The notes: generated by a model not told the origin, from the letters alone. A DNA stretch of 64,000 nucleotides from Brachynemurus nebulosus (GCA_035578155.1 JAPWDM010000001.1:78667816-78731815); one strand, 5' to 3'. Shown: positions 48,688 through 60,901, numbered from the stretch's first letter. Program-made: numbers and translations.

Positions 48688-49070
48688 AATGTTTCAATTT
48701 TTTCAAATTAATTACGCAGAAGATACAACTGAAAATATAAATGATAATATAGAAAAAACAGAAGAAAAAATGGAAGACATAGTAGAATCGGAGGATGATT
48801 CTATACAGATGGAGGAGGAGGAAGAATCGTCTTCCAGTAATATAAAAAAAAATAATAATAAAGAAGGTAATTTAAATTAATTATTATAGTTAAGTTTTGT
48901 AAAATCAAATTTTATATTATATAGAATATATATTTTTTATTTTTAGATAAAAACTATATAAACGTAAACGACGATATAACGCAGGAGTAAAAAAAGAGAA
49001 AGACAATATTGGCGAGGTCGGTGACGAGGAGGTCGCGGACGAGGTGGTCACGGTCGGGGACCAACTATGA
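48688..49070 (+). pseudogene. Possible spliced acidic gene with RGG-like tail remnant
   Basis: The frame from 48689 to about 48868 is very acidic (EEKMEDIVESEDD, then EEEEESSSS). A GTAATT donor follows, and a TTTTTATTTTTAG acceptor ends at about 48945. Joining in phase 1 gives a short acidic C-terminus ending at TAA near 48990. Downstream (49013-49066), GGCGAGGTCGG and GAGGTCGCGGACGAGGTGG in another frame read as an Arg-Gly-rich stretch with one stop, as if an RGG tail had been lost to a frame change. Donor- and acceptor-like sites also occur near 48305, 48475 and 48536. No family is recognised; it may be a decayed host gene. Confidence 0.3.
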
Positions 49071-49254
49071 TTATAAAATATTGTAATATGTATTTTTAAT
49101 AAAAAAGCAAATTTTAAAAAAACTTTTAATAATATAATTTAATTTAATAAATAAATATAATTTAATTTAACTAAATTACTATTATTTTTTAAATTATTTT
49201 AATTAACTTAATTCTTACATTATGAGTTATGCTATTTGTGTTAGTGAGAATAGT

Positions 49255-49388
49255 AGTTTCTTTTAGCGAATTTCGAAAACTCGAAATTCAGCTATTACAC
49301 TAGGTATCACAACGCAACCTCCGGCGGAGACCATAACAGAAATATGTTTTGAGGTCCTCAGAATACGAAAATGATATTCACTAAAATT

Positions 49389-49477
<89 letters not shown>

Positions 49478-49500
49478 CGCCAGGATAACTTTCGAACGAA
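49255..49500. repeat. Dispersed repeat with internal (TA)n
   Basis: Shares TTTTAGCGAATTTC, ATAACAGAAAT.TGTTTTG and TTCACTAAAATTTA with 40965-41100, and like it runs into (TA)n (49388-49472). Same family, diverged. Confidence 0.6.
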
Positions 49501-50400
49501 ATGTTTAATGCTTATGAAATTTCGTATGGAGACTCGATTTTGATCTGGCTTGGCTAAGATCTTTAGCCAGACACATCGGATGCCCAGAAGTAGGTTTTCT
49601 GGCCATTTTTTATCATTCGATCCTATCATTAGACAGTTCGATTTTTACATGGTTAAAAAGCAAAAAAAAAATTATGAAGAAAATATTATTATAATTTCCT
49701 TTCTATTTTAAGTATTTTTCGATAAAATGTAAATTTTCACTTTTATATTAGTTTTCTTTCTTTGTTAGTCTAATAAGTAATTTATATTTATATCTCAGTT
49801 CTTTATGAAGAATAAAAATATTTCACTTTTTTATTAAAGAATTTTGTGAGAACAACTGAATTCTATTCACATACATGTGTTATAACACACATACATGTAT
49901 AGAGTTTTGTTTCTCATTTATTGCATTATAATTAGCATAGTTCTATCTCAAGTTGAAAAATGAAAATTAAACGGATTTTCTAAGCTAATGTAATGAAGAA
50001 TTTTTTTTTATTGAATTTTTAAATAAACAAGAAACTGAAGATTATGTTATGATATAATATTATTAAATATGAAACAAAACAACATAATATGTACAATGTA
50101 CATATGTATGCACGGAAAAATATTTTGAATCGATTTTGAAAATTTTTTCACTAATAATTATTAATGTTAAAAAAAATTAAACAATTTTAAATGGATTTAA
50201 GGTATTTTATGTGAGGTCAAGGTTTTCGGGACCTTAAAAGGCCAAAAATTAATTAACCAATCGATTTTAAAAATTAGTAAGTTAAAGTCTTTGAATTAAT
50301 TAATTAAATGATGTCCGCAAGAAGCTTACGGACTGCCATAAGTTATATGAGATCGCTAGAACCCTTTTCTTACTGTTAGAGTACTAGAGTTGTATGAGTT
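49501..50400. other. AT-rich DNA, diverged copies of the 120-bp unit at its end
   Basis: A GATTTTGAAAATTTTTTCAC word at 50132 is an outlying copy of the array that follows. No gene. Confidence 0.4.
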
Positions 50401-51000
50401 TCGCCAGGGTTTACTGATCGAAAAAATAAACTAACCGACGGATTTTGAAAATTTTTTCACTGTTAGGGAGCTAAGCTATTTTAGATAGATATACATTACG
50501 TTATTTAGGGTCCGCCAGGGTCCATGGGATTCAAAAGTGGTAAAAATAAACTAACTGACCGATTTTGAAAATTTTTTCACTGTTACAGAGCTAAACTATT
50601 TTAGATAAATATCGATTACGTTATGTAAGGTCCGCCAGGGTCCATAGGACCCAAAAGTGTCAAAAATAAACTAACTGACCGATTTTGAAAATTTTTTCAC
50701 TGTTACAGGACAAAACTATTTTAGATAAATATAGATTACGTTATGTAAGGTCTGCCAGGGTCCATAGGAACCAAAAGTGTCAAAAATAGACTAACCGACC
50801 GATTTTGAAAATTTTTTCACTGTTAGGGAGCTAAGCTATTTTAGATAAACATAGATTACGTCATGTAAGACCCGACAGTGTCAGGGGGACCTAAAAGTGT
50901 CAAAAATAAATTAACTGACCGATTTTGAAAATTTTTTTACTATTACCGAGGTAAACTATTTTAGATAGGTACAGGTTGTGTTATCCACAACTGTCCTGCG
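50401..51000. repeat. 120-bp tandem array, five units
   Basis: GATTTTGAAAATTTTTTCAC occurs at 50441, 50561, 50681, 50801 and 50921, exactly 120 bp apart, followed in each unit by an AAACTATTTTAGATA-type word and GCCAGGGTCC. Diverged relatives lie at 9660-10060 and 52970-53040, so this is a dispersed TE-derived satellite. Confidence 0.85.
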
Positions 51001-51036
51001 GATGCAAATGCGGCGTAGAATGCTACACAACGGGTT

Positions 51037-51040
<4 letters not shown>

Positions 51041-51133
<93 letters not shown>
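51041..51133. repeat. (TA)n microsatellite, left of Tc1 element
   Basis: Pure TA run directly abutting the Tc1-type TIR; a similar run lies on the other side (52733-52825). Confidence 0.95.
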
Positions 51134-51134
<1 letters not shown>

Positions 51135-52732
51135 TCCTCAAAACAAAATAAGGGCCACTTGAAAATTTGTATTTTAAAACTGCTTTATGTCGATCCACGT
51201 CAAAATAACTTTCCTAAATGACTGTTGTTATGATATTAAGTGGTTGAGTAAATTATAACAGTTAGGTTTAAGTGATATTATTGTTGAGGGGAAGATTTAA
51301 AAGTTTTTTTGTCTCGCACAGCGTCAAATGGTTAGTTTTACTTATTTTTTTGAATTTGATTTTAAATCAGTTTGCGCAAGATTATTGATTGCTGAGGTTG
51401 TTTTTTGAAGTTTCGCGTGTTATTCAGCCATTTATTTTTACAATGCCGAGAATTCGACACCATATGGATGAAGCTACTGCTACCAGAGCCGTAACGATCA
51501 TTGAGGGTGGTCAATCTCAACGTTCCGTGGCTCTGCAGTTGAGTTGTTCACGAAGGGCTATTCAAAATGTTTGGAATCGGTATCAGCAGGCCGGTAGTGT
51601 AACCCGGCGCCGTGGCTCAGGAAGAGTTCGTGCTACCACTGCCCGTCAAGACCATTACATTCGATTGTGTGCACGACGTAAGCCGACTGTTACCGCAGGT
51701 ACTCTGCAAAATCGCTTACATCGATCTACTGGTACTGTTGTCAGTAATCAGACCATACGAAATCGTTTGCATGAAAACCAACAACGTTCAAGAAGACCAG
51801 TAATCCGTACCAAACTGACCGGAGCGCACCGTGCAAACCGTTTAAGATTTGCACGTGAACACCTTGAATGGGGCTTGGAGGAATGGCGTCACGTACTCTT
51901 CACGGATGAGTGCAAGGTGAAGTTTTTTAGTGATGATCGACGTGTAAGAGTGTGGAGAAGAAGTGGGGAAAGGTTTTCTGATCATCACATTCATGAACGC
52001 GACAGATTTGGCGGTCCTAATGTCATGGTCTGAGATGGAATTAGTTTGCAAGGCAAAACTGAGCTTGTTTTCCTGAACGAGGGTACTGTAACGGCTCAAA
52101 GTTACATCGAACAGGTTGTCAGACCCCATGTGATCCCCTTTGTACAACGAGCGGCCGACGGATTTATCCTGATGCAGGATAATGCCCGACCGCATACCGC
52201 TCGAGCGACGACAACTGTCCTTAGGGAGGCTAATATACAGGTTTTACCGTGGCCTGCAAATAGCCCTGACTTGAACCCAATAGAGCATCTTTGGGATCAA
52301 TTAAAACGGCGAGTCAGAGCAGCCGGAGAGGATGTGCACACCCAACAACAACTGATTGATGTCTTGAGAAGATGTTGGGAGGAGATTCCTGATGAAACGG
52401 TTAGGCATCTTATTGAAAGCATGCCGAGGAGACTTCAAGAATGTGTTTTAAAAAGGGGAGGGCATACTCGATATTAAATCACCGAAAATTTGCATAATGT
52501 GTGCTTTTACTCAAAGCGTGAACGTTTGTTGATGACTGTAAAAATGACTATAAAAATGATAAAATCCTAACAAAATATAATTATGGATTAATTTTTTATT
52601 TAATCTTATTAAAATTAATTTTATTTAGTAAAAAATTAGTTCCTTAATTAAATGTAAGCATACCTTATACTGTAACTTATATAAAAATAAACTTATGCAG
52701 CAGAACATGAGTGGCCCTTATTTTGTTTTGAG
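51134..52732 (+). mobile_element. Tc1-family DNA transposon inserted in a TA array
   Basis: 1.6 kb with TIRs containing CTCAAAACAAAATAAGGGCC at both ends (the left end has an extra CTC). TA duplication is implied but hidden in the microsatellite that flanks both ends. Carries one transposase gene with a single stop codon. Confidence 0.88.
51443..52477 (+). pseudogene. Tc1-type DD34E transposase with one in-frame stop
   Basis: ATG at 51443 (MPRIRHHMDEATATRAV) to TAA 52477, 344 residues if read through, the normal Tc1 length. N-terminal paired helix-turn-helix DNA-binding region (about 15-110, with QRSVALQLSCSRRAIQNVW). Catalytic residues: FTDE (about 155), QDNARPH (about 245) and NPIEHLW, with 34 residues between the second Asp and the Glu (DD34E). 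TGA at 52031-52033 lies in a position where the family has Trp (VMVW motif). There are no other breaks, so inactivation is recent. It would cut and paste the element at TA sites. Confidence 0.9.

Positions 52733-52825
<93 letters not shown>
52733..52825. repeat. (TA)n microsatellite, right of Tc1 element
   Basis: Pure TA run, the other half of the array split by the Tc1 insertion or expanded from its target duplication. Confidence 0.95.
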
Positions 52826-52826
<1 letters not shown>

Positions 52827-53138
52827 CATAAAGTCCGCCTAGAATATACGGTCGATTCTCACTGCTAGAGAACTAAATTATTTTAGATGGATACAACTAT
52901 GCTGCACAAAATCCGTTCGGGTTCTTGGATCCCCAAAAATACCAAAACTAATTACCCAGCCGATTTTAAAAATTCTTTTACTCTTAGAAAGCTAAACTAT
53001 TTTAAATAGGTACAGGTCTTAGATGAGATCCGCCAGTGCTCAATATTTGGAAATTCGCTATGTTATGCAGATGCTACGACAGGGGTATTTAAGTTTACGT
53101 TTTGCAACTGGTAAATTGGCATAGGTAAGAAATTAAAA

Positions 53139-53722
53139 ATGTCAAACCTGGATAAGGGAGAACTGGGTAAGCGAGAAAACTCTGTAAGTGATAGTAATTG
53201 CGAGGTCCGTCACTTTACCACTCTAAAACCTCTATGAACGAGAAACAAAAACCTGTATAAGTGAGAGTCGTTTTTCGCTCAAGGACCTTTATAACTGAGA
53301 CTGGTAATTGCCTATACCTCTATAGGCGACAGTTAAACGTATTTAACATTTGCTATTTATGACTAATTCTTAAATTTCTTAAACTTATATGTACATATTT
53401 TATTAGAATGCCTGAATGTGCTTATGTTTTTGTCTTCTTATAATTCGAGAAATTCATTTTCTATTCAAATAGCCAAAATGCATTTTTTTGTAAGCCTATC
53501 TATGTCCAAATATGTATATTATGTATATTATTCTAATAAGTAATATCCATACAATACATGCATATTTCTCAGTACATATTGGTTGCGTTTTTTCTAGACC
53601 TCTATAAGTGAGATAAACCTCTCAGGTACCTCTGTAAGCTAGAAACTCGGGTTAGTGAGAAACCTCTATAAGAGAAAAATAGATTGCGGTCCCTTCAACT
53701 CTCGCTTATCCAGGTCCGACTG
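53139..53722. mobile_element. Pogo/Tigger-type MITE
   Basis: The right end reads, as complement, CAGTCGGACCTGGATAAGCG and the left end GTCAAACCTGGATAAGGGAG. Several internal CCTCTATAAGTGAGA-type words recur. TA follows the right end; the left end appears eroded. No ORF. Confidence 0.6.
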
Positions 53723-54039
53723 TAATTAAAAATTAATATTTCTATTTTCTATTGTTGTTAGAGGAATAACATTTTTGTAAATTTTTTTGTTTTAAATTTA
53801 TTTTTGTTTGCTTATACAAAAGTGTGTTTAAATACCACAGTACTTTATTGTTTAAAGAAAATTTTTGATAAATTTATGCTACGTTTCGTGTGTGTTGAAC
53901 GATATTTAATTGAATTTCTAGTTTTAAATTGGTAGATTGTATTTGTTCAAATATGACATGAATATTGTATGATGAATTGCGCTAACAAGTAAAGTTGTCT
54001 TTAATTAAAATTCACAGTGTTTGAAAAATTATCAAAACT
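53723..54039. other. AT-rich DNA, nothing recognised
   Basis: Ends in a flank (CACAGTGTTTGAAAAATTATC) shared with the two tRNA-like loci downstream. Confidence 0.35.
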
Positions 54040-54111
54040 GGATCGGCTGGAACTCGAACCCGGATCTCTTGGTTGCTAGCCAAGCGCCTTACCGATTAGG
54101 CCACCAACCGT
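54040..54111 (-). tRNA. tRNA-like sequence, anticodon AGC, degenerate
   Basis: The complement has a perfect anticodon stem (CTTGG/CCAAG) with loop CTAGCAA and a GGTTCGA T-loop, but three mismatches in the acceptor stem. Same repeat family as the two loci below. Probably a tRNA-derived pseudogene or SINE head. Confidence 0.4.
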
Positions 54112-55942
54112 TCATTCGAGTGCCACTCCAATTCTGATAATCAATCAAACACTTCCTCTCTTTAATGCGAGACGCAGTTACATTTGAAATTAAAAAAAAA
54201 TGTCTTTGCTTAATAGACGGTTTCTGGAAGATTACTTTTGGTTCAACATGCAATGATGGTATCTAATGTGTCCGATATAGAACTTAAGCATTCATGAAAG
54301 GTGGCGACCTTTCCTCCATACAACTGTCAATTCCCTAAGACTTAATGCCGATATCATACCAGCAAACATCAATTTTCAGCGAAATTCAGATTAGTCAACT
54401 TTGATCTCCACATTTTCTTTGTCTGTAATAAATTTCATACAAGTGAATACTAGAATAACTGGTTCCAACGTGTGATAACGAGTTCTTATCGTGTTGAAAC
54501 CTTACTTGAATTAATTCGTTTTTGTAACTTGCTAAATGAACGAGTTTTAATCAGAAACCGCATTTAATTCAATCTAAAACTAATTTTATATGTAAAAATA
54601 ATTTACGGTTTTTTTTTTTATTTATTTATTACTGGCTTATTTTTTTTTTAAATTTACTATTTTCCGTATTTTCTAAACCTTGGTTAATTCTTGTTACTTT
54701 TATACAAGGCTGTCTAATTATTTTTGTGATTTACATAATGTAAATGAAATTTGTACATTATGTAAGTTGGAACGCACCGTACACGTTATAGTTGCAAACC
54801 GAGTCTATTGACTTTTGATTAATTTTTTTTGCGGTTAGTACCTATGTTTGACAGCTGATTTTACGCGCTAATCATTGCTATTTAATCCAGTGCGGCTGGA
54901 AATTTGTTCCTTTTAAAATTTCATCTTTACCAGGTTCAGTTCGTTTTGGTACAGGTTTCTATTTCTCTACTTTGTATTGTAATTTTATTATGAATTACGT
55001 AACCCAAATGTGATGGACAATGATTTGCACATGTTGAATTTTCATCGAAATTTTGGATGGAATACACTTAACCCCATTCTACACCTAAGGCATCTGTGAC
55101 CATGCTTTCGATTGAAAAGCGCAGATGAATTTGATTCATCTGCAATTCTGCCCTGGCTCGTTCCTGAACAGTTTTATGGAATTGTGTCGCCCTGAATTTC
55201 ATGGATGTTTGCTGCTGTGCACATTTGTTGTGCACCAAATTTTCTCCAAAAATAATTAAGTAATCCTAACCTCACTTTCGCCACGTGCTACACTAACTTT
55301 AAAGCTATTGAAGTTTATTGAATCTTATAGTGCAAATCAATACGTTGAATTCAGTGATTTTAGAACTAACTTTCACTTTTACTAAAATTTTCTTAGAACA
55401 TTTAGCAACAGTGTTTATACTCATTTGTATTAACGTAGTTAATATTATTTTTCTTTTTGTTTGTTTTTGTATCGGCCTAGTTTTATCAATTTACTTAACT
55501 TAATTCATTTTCTAGCAAGAAGTCGTTTATTACGCTCTTGTTTAAATAATATTATTTTTTTACGTTTAAATCTAACTTCTCTTATCTCTATCTTTGTGTG
55601 AAGGACCTCTGGCTGCTGCTTGTTCATTTACTTTTAAATCCTGTATTACTTCTATGTTAGACTGTAAATGTTTGTGTAATTACCTTTTTTTACCTATTTC
55701 TCTTAAATTTACGTATTTCTCTTAAAATTTACTGACTGACATACTGGGTTATCTTTGCTTATTTTTGTAGTTCACTTTAACTTGCCTCCTTGTAAAATTA
55801 CGCTTTATCTATTCTTTTTGTAAAAATTTCGCTTATATAATATTTGTCTGAAAATTTTCTTCTTCCAAAAAACCGACCTTGAGGTTAAATAAAATTTACA
55901 AATTGTTTCTTAAAAATCACAAAGTGATTGAAAAAATTATCC
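54112..55942. other. AT-rich intergenic DNA
   Basis: No ORF with a domain; short low-complexity frames such as 55318-55503 are hydrophobic by composition only. Its last 30 bp are the conserved tRNA-like flank. Confidence 0.35.
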
Positions 55943-56014
55943 GGATCGGCCGGGAATCGAACCCAGGATCTCCTGGTAACTAGCCAGGCGTGATAACCAC
56001 TACACCAACGATCC
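55943..56014 (-). tRNA. tRNA-like gene, anticodon AGT (Thr by position)
   Basis: 72 nt folding into a full cloverleaf: acceptor GGATCG/CGATCC (one mismatch at position 7/66), D arm with A-box TGGTGTAGTGG, anticodon stem CCTGG/CCAGG with loop CTAGTTA, T arm CTGGG-TTCGATT-CCCGG with an exact B-box GGTTCGATTCC. A T6 run follows the 3' end within a few bases, suiting Pol III termination. Position 37 is T, unusual for a working tRNA, and the flanks are shared with another copy, so a tRNA-derived repeat is possible. Confidence 0.55.
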
Positions 56015-56299
56015 TATGCTCGGCAAGCGTCCGAGCCGGACACCCATTCAATCACCTATGTGTATTAGTACTCTCTCTGATTCGAAAAACAGTTACAATT
56101 TTAATTTCAAATATTATCGAGTGCTTGTGAGACATTACTACGTATGGCAAACTTTTGTTTGCATTTCAACACACGCAGTATTGATATGTTCACTTATCGT
56201 TCAGCTAAACTGAGACTTTAAGCACTCGATTTCCTTGGTATAGTATGACCAAAAACCACATGTAAATTAAAAATCACAAAGTGATTGAAAAAATTATCC

Positions 56300-56370
56300 G
56301 GATCGGCCGGGAATCGAACCCAGGATCTCCTGGTAACTAGCCAAGTGCCTTGCCACTAGACCAACGATCC
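56300..56370 (-). tRNA. tRNA-like gene, anticodon AGT, second copy
   Basis: About 90% identical to 55943-56014 and in the same flanking context (downstream GGATAATTTTTTCAATCACT). Anticodon stem CTTGG/CCAGG has a wobble pair and the D arm differs. 357 bp separate the copies, consistent with a tandem or dispersed tRNA-headed repeat. Confidence 0.5.
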
Positions 56371-56802
56371 TCCGTTCGACAACCGCCCCAACCCGACAAC
56401 CATTCAACCACTTATGTGTATTGGTACTGGATAATATTTGAAATTAAAATCGTTTCTTATAGAGTTAGCCGCACCACCAGAAATATAAAATAAATATTTT
56501 ATATTCGACTAATCACCAATTTGTAAAAATCTTAAACATTTGTTAAATAAAATTTCTTAACACGATTTTATATCTTTTGACTTTCAGTTTCCTAAACATT
56601 TTTATTTTTCAGATGCCTAATTTTAAATTAAAATTGTTAAATACTTAATAATACAAAAATGTCCGAGCTTAAACCAGCACCTCTATTATTTAAAAAAATC
56701 GTTCTTTTCGAAGTGAAAAATGTACTGTTTTATTACTGATAAATAATACCAATCATACCCATACAACTACAAATATAAAATAAATAGGTTACTGGTGTTT
56801 TA
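56371..56802. other. AT-rich spacer
   Basis: Begins with flank shared by the tRNA-like repeats (ATTCAACCACTTATGTGTAT); otherwise nothing recognised. Confidence 0.35.
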
Positions 56803-57262
56803 GGTCCGACTTACATTAACGCTCTGTTCTCACTCTGATATCACTCCGCCCCAGGTTCGATAAAATATTCTTACACAATAAACAATAAGTGTATTCACAT
56901 CATCGTTCTGATATCGGTCCGATATCAGTCGCGGTTCGCTCCCGTTTCAATGCTACTCCAATATCAATACCATTCAGGTAATATTTTATTGGAGCGATAT
57001 CAGACTTGTTATGGCTTGTACCTATAGTGTAAACACTTTTTTGATTCCACTCCACTCCGCTTGCATTCAGTTGTTATGAAAAGATATTTGTATCGAACTC
57101 AGACCGAACTGGGAGTGTACCCAGAGTGGCATTATAATGTGAATAGAGAACGAATTGGTACCAGCATGATATCAGCACTGTAATGTGAACACAACAAGAT
57201 TATATCGAATCGGGAGCGTAATGATATCGGAGTGAGAGTGGAGTGATAATGTAAATCGGGCC
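56803..57262. mobile_element. PIF/Harbinger-type MITE, 460 bp, TTA target
   Basis: Ends GGTCCGACTTACATTA and complement of GGCCCGATTTACATTA, flanked by TTA on both sides (56800-56802, 57263-57265). Internal ACTCCGATATCA words recur in both orientations. Confidence 0.75.
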
Positions 57263-57309
57263 TTAATAATAAAATAATAAAATAAGTTTTCAGAACACAT
57301 AAATATTCA

Positions 57310-57681
57310 GTTGACACCACAGAGGACAGAGACGCCGCATCTATCTCTTTTCTGAAATCACGAGTGTGTCCTTCTGTGCTCATTAGGCTTTTTAGTTGTC
57401 AGTTTGTCAGTAGCAGTCGATGATTGAATATCAACCACACGATAATGGACTTGATTGTTGTTGGTATTGTTACATCGGTTACATCCCCTAGTACATGCGT
57501 GTGGTGTCTGACCCACGTGACCGCCCCCTACTATCTGCGTTACTCACACAAATACACAAAATCCCACTAATACAATGTAAACCCAGTGTGTGTATACAAC
57601 ATATTGTCTATCTCTTACATGTTACACTGGTTCCAGTAGTGTAGGCATAGATATGTTGTCTCTGTCCTCTGTGGTTGACAC
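57310..57681. mobile_element. hAT-type MITE with 8-bp duplication GTTGACAC
   Basis: The 356-bp element (57318-57673) ends CACAGAGGACAGAGAC / complement and is flanked by GTTGACAC on both sides, the 8-bp duplication of hAT transposases. Two other copies are at 44458-44816 and 7027-7230. Confidence 0.82.
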
Positions 57682-57732
57682 TGATACGTACATACTTGAA
57701 AATATTATGTTTCTTAAAAAATAAGGAATGGT

Positions 57733-58280
57733 CCAAGAGCCCGCTGTATGCAAAATCTATGTATAAAATACATGAAGGATTTTTTGTAAGTAGTACTACC
57801 CCAGACCTAAGGGAAGCCTCCTTTAGAAATACAAAATTTTGCCCACATGCCATTACTTTCGGTTATGGCTTTGTTACGCCATCAAATACATTGATAACAT
57901 TTACACCAAAATGAAGGTTTCGAGGTGTAAAATCAAAATATACTGGGTTTCTAGATCTTAATAATTCGTAACACTGTGGCTGCCTTTATTGAAAGTTCTT
58001 TTTTTTTAGTGAAGGCAGCCTCAGTGTTGCGAATTACAAAGGCCTGGCAGCCATCAATATCTTTATTTTGCACCTCGAAACCTTCATTTTGGTGTAAATA
58101 TTATCAATGTATTTAATGACATAACGAAATCATAACCGGAAATGACGTCATATTTTTATCATGCGGGCAAAATTTTGCAAGTCTAAAGAAGGTTCCCTTT
58201 AAATCTGGGGTAATACTACCTACTTAAAAAAAAACTTTCATGTATCTTATACATAGGTTTTGCATACGGCGGGCTCTCGG
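57733..58280. repeat. 548-bp near-palindrome (fold-back element)
   Basis: Arms of about 260 bp meet near 58005. Outer ends are CCAAGAGCCCGC.GTATGC and complement, inner pairs are AACCTTCATTTTGG and AAGGCAGCC. No ORF; no target duplication resolved. Confidence 0.75.
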
Positions 58281-59228
58281 GTTATAAGATTTGTTTATTT
58301 ATCTACTAATACGACAATATGATATTTTAAAAATGCTTGAAAACACATACACATAGTTACACACACACACATATGTATTATTATTTGTCACAATCAAAAA
58401 TTAGGGTTCCGACGAACTCTGGAGCTTTTATAATTTTTTGATTGTAACATTTTCAGAAATTCCACGCCTTTAGATGTATGAACACGAAATTTTGCAAATG
58501 TAATACATGCTAAAGATAGATATCTCAATTAACCGTCAGTAAAACAATTTTTCTTAATTTCTTATATGGTATCTTCCGTATTTGAAGCTGGGCATGAACA
58601 CTTTTAAGTACATAATTTAAAATAGGAAAAATCGTTCTCAGTAAGTGAAATTTTACATTAAAGTATGTTCTGATATTAAATAACATTTCTAAAAATTCAA
58701 ATCAAAATTATTAAGAGAAATGTCGAAAATTTTTTGTTTCGTAAGTTCCTTCAAAAATAATTATTTGTATACTGTTTGCAGCATATCATTAGAAAAATCT
58801 TTTAAAATCAAGTTAAGGTTCTTTTAACAACTTTTAATCTTTATACCTCGTTTCTGAAATATTGTATTTCAAAGTCCATGTGGGTTGTAAGGAATCCAAT
58901 TACCACTTAATTGAGCTTTAAGTAACACAAGTACAAATAACATTTTCGAATATATTTATTTATTTTCATAGTAAACCGTAAAAAAATATGCCATGCGATG
59001 TATTTTATCCCCAAAAATACAAAGACACAAATAACTTCGGAACTCGGCTTAATGTGTGTTAAATACGCACTTGGCCAACTCTTTGATTATCGATCGTTGA
59101 TGATTGTGTTTGTAAGAGTATGTACTGTGCAGTATACATGTACCCCAAAGTATGTCTGTGGTTGTTTATTTAAAAAAAAATGTTTTGACGATTTTGACAC
59201 ACTGGGAACGGAACACGAATGTTATGTA
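58281..59228. other. AT-rich intergenic DNA
   Basis: Contains a short (AC)n near 58360. No gene recognised. Confidence 0.4.
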
Positions 59229-60044
59229 CAGCTGAACCTTTTTTATGCGGTTTCTTCTTGGGCGATTTTTTTTTGCGATTTTTTTTATAGGGTTTGTAAA
59301 AATTGGCCACTAAAATGCATAATAAGAATCAAAATCAAGAGACGGTAAGAAACCTAAACATGTACTATAATAACTTTCTTTGATAAAAATACTTTTTAAA
59401 GGCTTCTAAACATTTGATCAATACATTGCATAAGAACATAAGTTATTGCATCATTTAATTTTTTTACAGATGTATTTTTAAAAATTTTGATAATATTATA
59501 AAAATGAAATAAAATAATAATAATAATGTCTTTATTTTGTAAGTAATTAAATATTACATAAAATGCGTCATAAAATTTTTTTTTAATTAAAATAATTCAG
59601 TCATATCATATGGACATCTATCCACCAAATATGTTCGCAATGCTTTTGTAAAAAACTGTCCTTTTAGTTTTGTTGTTTGTAAAATGTTTCTACGTGTAAA
59701 TTAAGGCTTTATCTTGTTTAAAAAAGCAACATCTATTAAAATTGTGAGCTTTTGAGCGTTTTGAGTTATGTATTTTCGATGAAACTTTTTTATGCGTTGG
59801 ATCGGGACCGTATAAATAAAGTTTAATCGAAAATACATAACTCAAAAGGCTCAAAAACTCACAGTCTTAATAGATGTTACTTTGAACCTTTTTTATGCAG
59901 TTCCGATCCACGGCATGAAAAAAGTTTTTTTTACAATCTGGACCGAACTAATTTTTTATAGCTATTTATGAAATTTTTGAATATATTTTTTTGGGCGATT
60001 TTTTTGATGCGGTCCCTATCCACCGTACAAAAAAGGATCAGCTG
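59229..60044. mobile_element. Pogo/Tigger-like MITE, 816 bp, TA target
   Basis: CAGCTGAACCTTTTTTATGCGG and the complementary right end (CAGCTGATCCTTTTTTGTACGG) lie inside TA dinucleotides (59227-59228 and 60045-60046). A central inverted repeat (59726-59884) pairs CATCTATTAA...GAGTTATGTATTTTCGAT with its complement. Confidence 0.72.
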
Positions 60045-60901
60045 TATTCTGTAAACAAGACATTTATTAGTATTACATCGTTTAAAAAAAAAACTTGGCT
60101 TAGTTTCTGTATTATATTTATGTATTTATCAATTTGAATGAATCAATACATAAGGGAAATGACGCAAAATCAGACAGTGTCCTAAAATCAGAAGTTTATA
60201 TTATTTTAAACAATTTAAAAAAATTCTGTTTTTAAAACGTTCGTTTTGTATATAAGAGATATCTTTGAACATTAGATAATACTACTTTTTGTATATTTCG
60301 ATTTATTTTTAACAAATATTGTACTAAAATTAATGATCAATTAGTTATTTTGCGAAATATACAAAATAATATTGATTTTTATATTAGCAGAACTTGGAAA
60401 AGTACATTATTAACTAATATGTACGTGTAATAAATAAAGCAATTTTTCAATAAATTATACTTAAATGCATCTTTATCAATTTTTTTTTTCTTTTTTATTT
60501 GAGCTAAAACGTTTATAGTCAAAATTATGGACAACTGTTGAATTTAAAAACACTGTCGAAAATAAGTTCAAAAAAGGATTAAATTTAGAGCTAAATTCTT
60601 ATGGTAAATGTCGAAATTAGGTGCCATTGCAGTAGTACAAAAATTCTTATTTTTTGTATTTTATCTTTCTATTTTTCTTAAATGATAATTAATATAAAGT
60701 AAAAAATTTTGGTCTGGCTGTTGACAAAAGACTTTGAGCCTTTCCAACGAATTTTGAATTATTCTAGGAAAATATGTTTGATTACTTCTTTAAAGTGTCG
60801 GAATTTGGGACATTTACCTTACTGTATAGTTGCTTCCACACACATGTACATACAATTTTTATTTATAATGGATATACATACATATAATAAACGGACTATT
60901 A
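60045..60901. other. AT-rich intergenic DNA
   Basis: Nothing recognised apart from the TTA target duplication at its right end. Confidence 0.4.

Noticed and set aside
55318..55503. Hydrophobic ORF resembling a membrane peptide
   Set aside because: Phe/Ile/Val-rich by base composition; no flanking gene signals.
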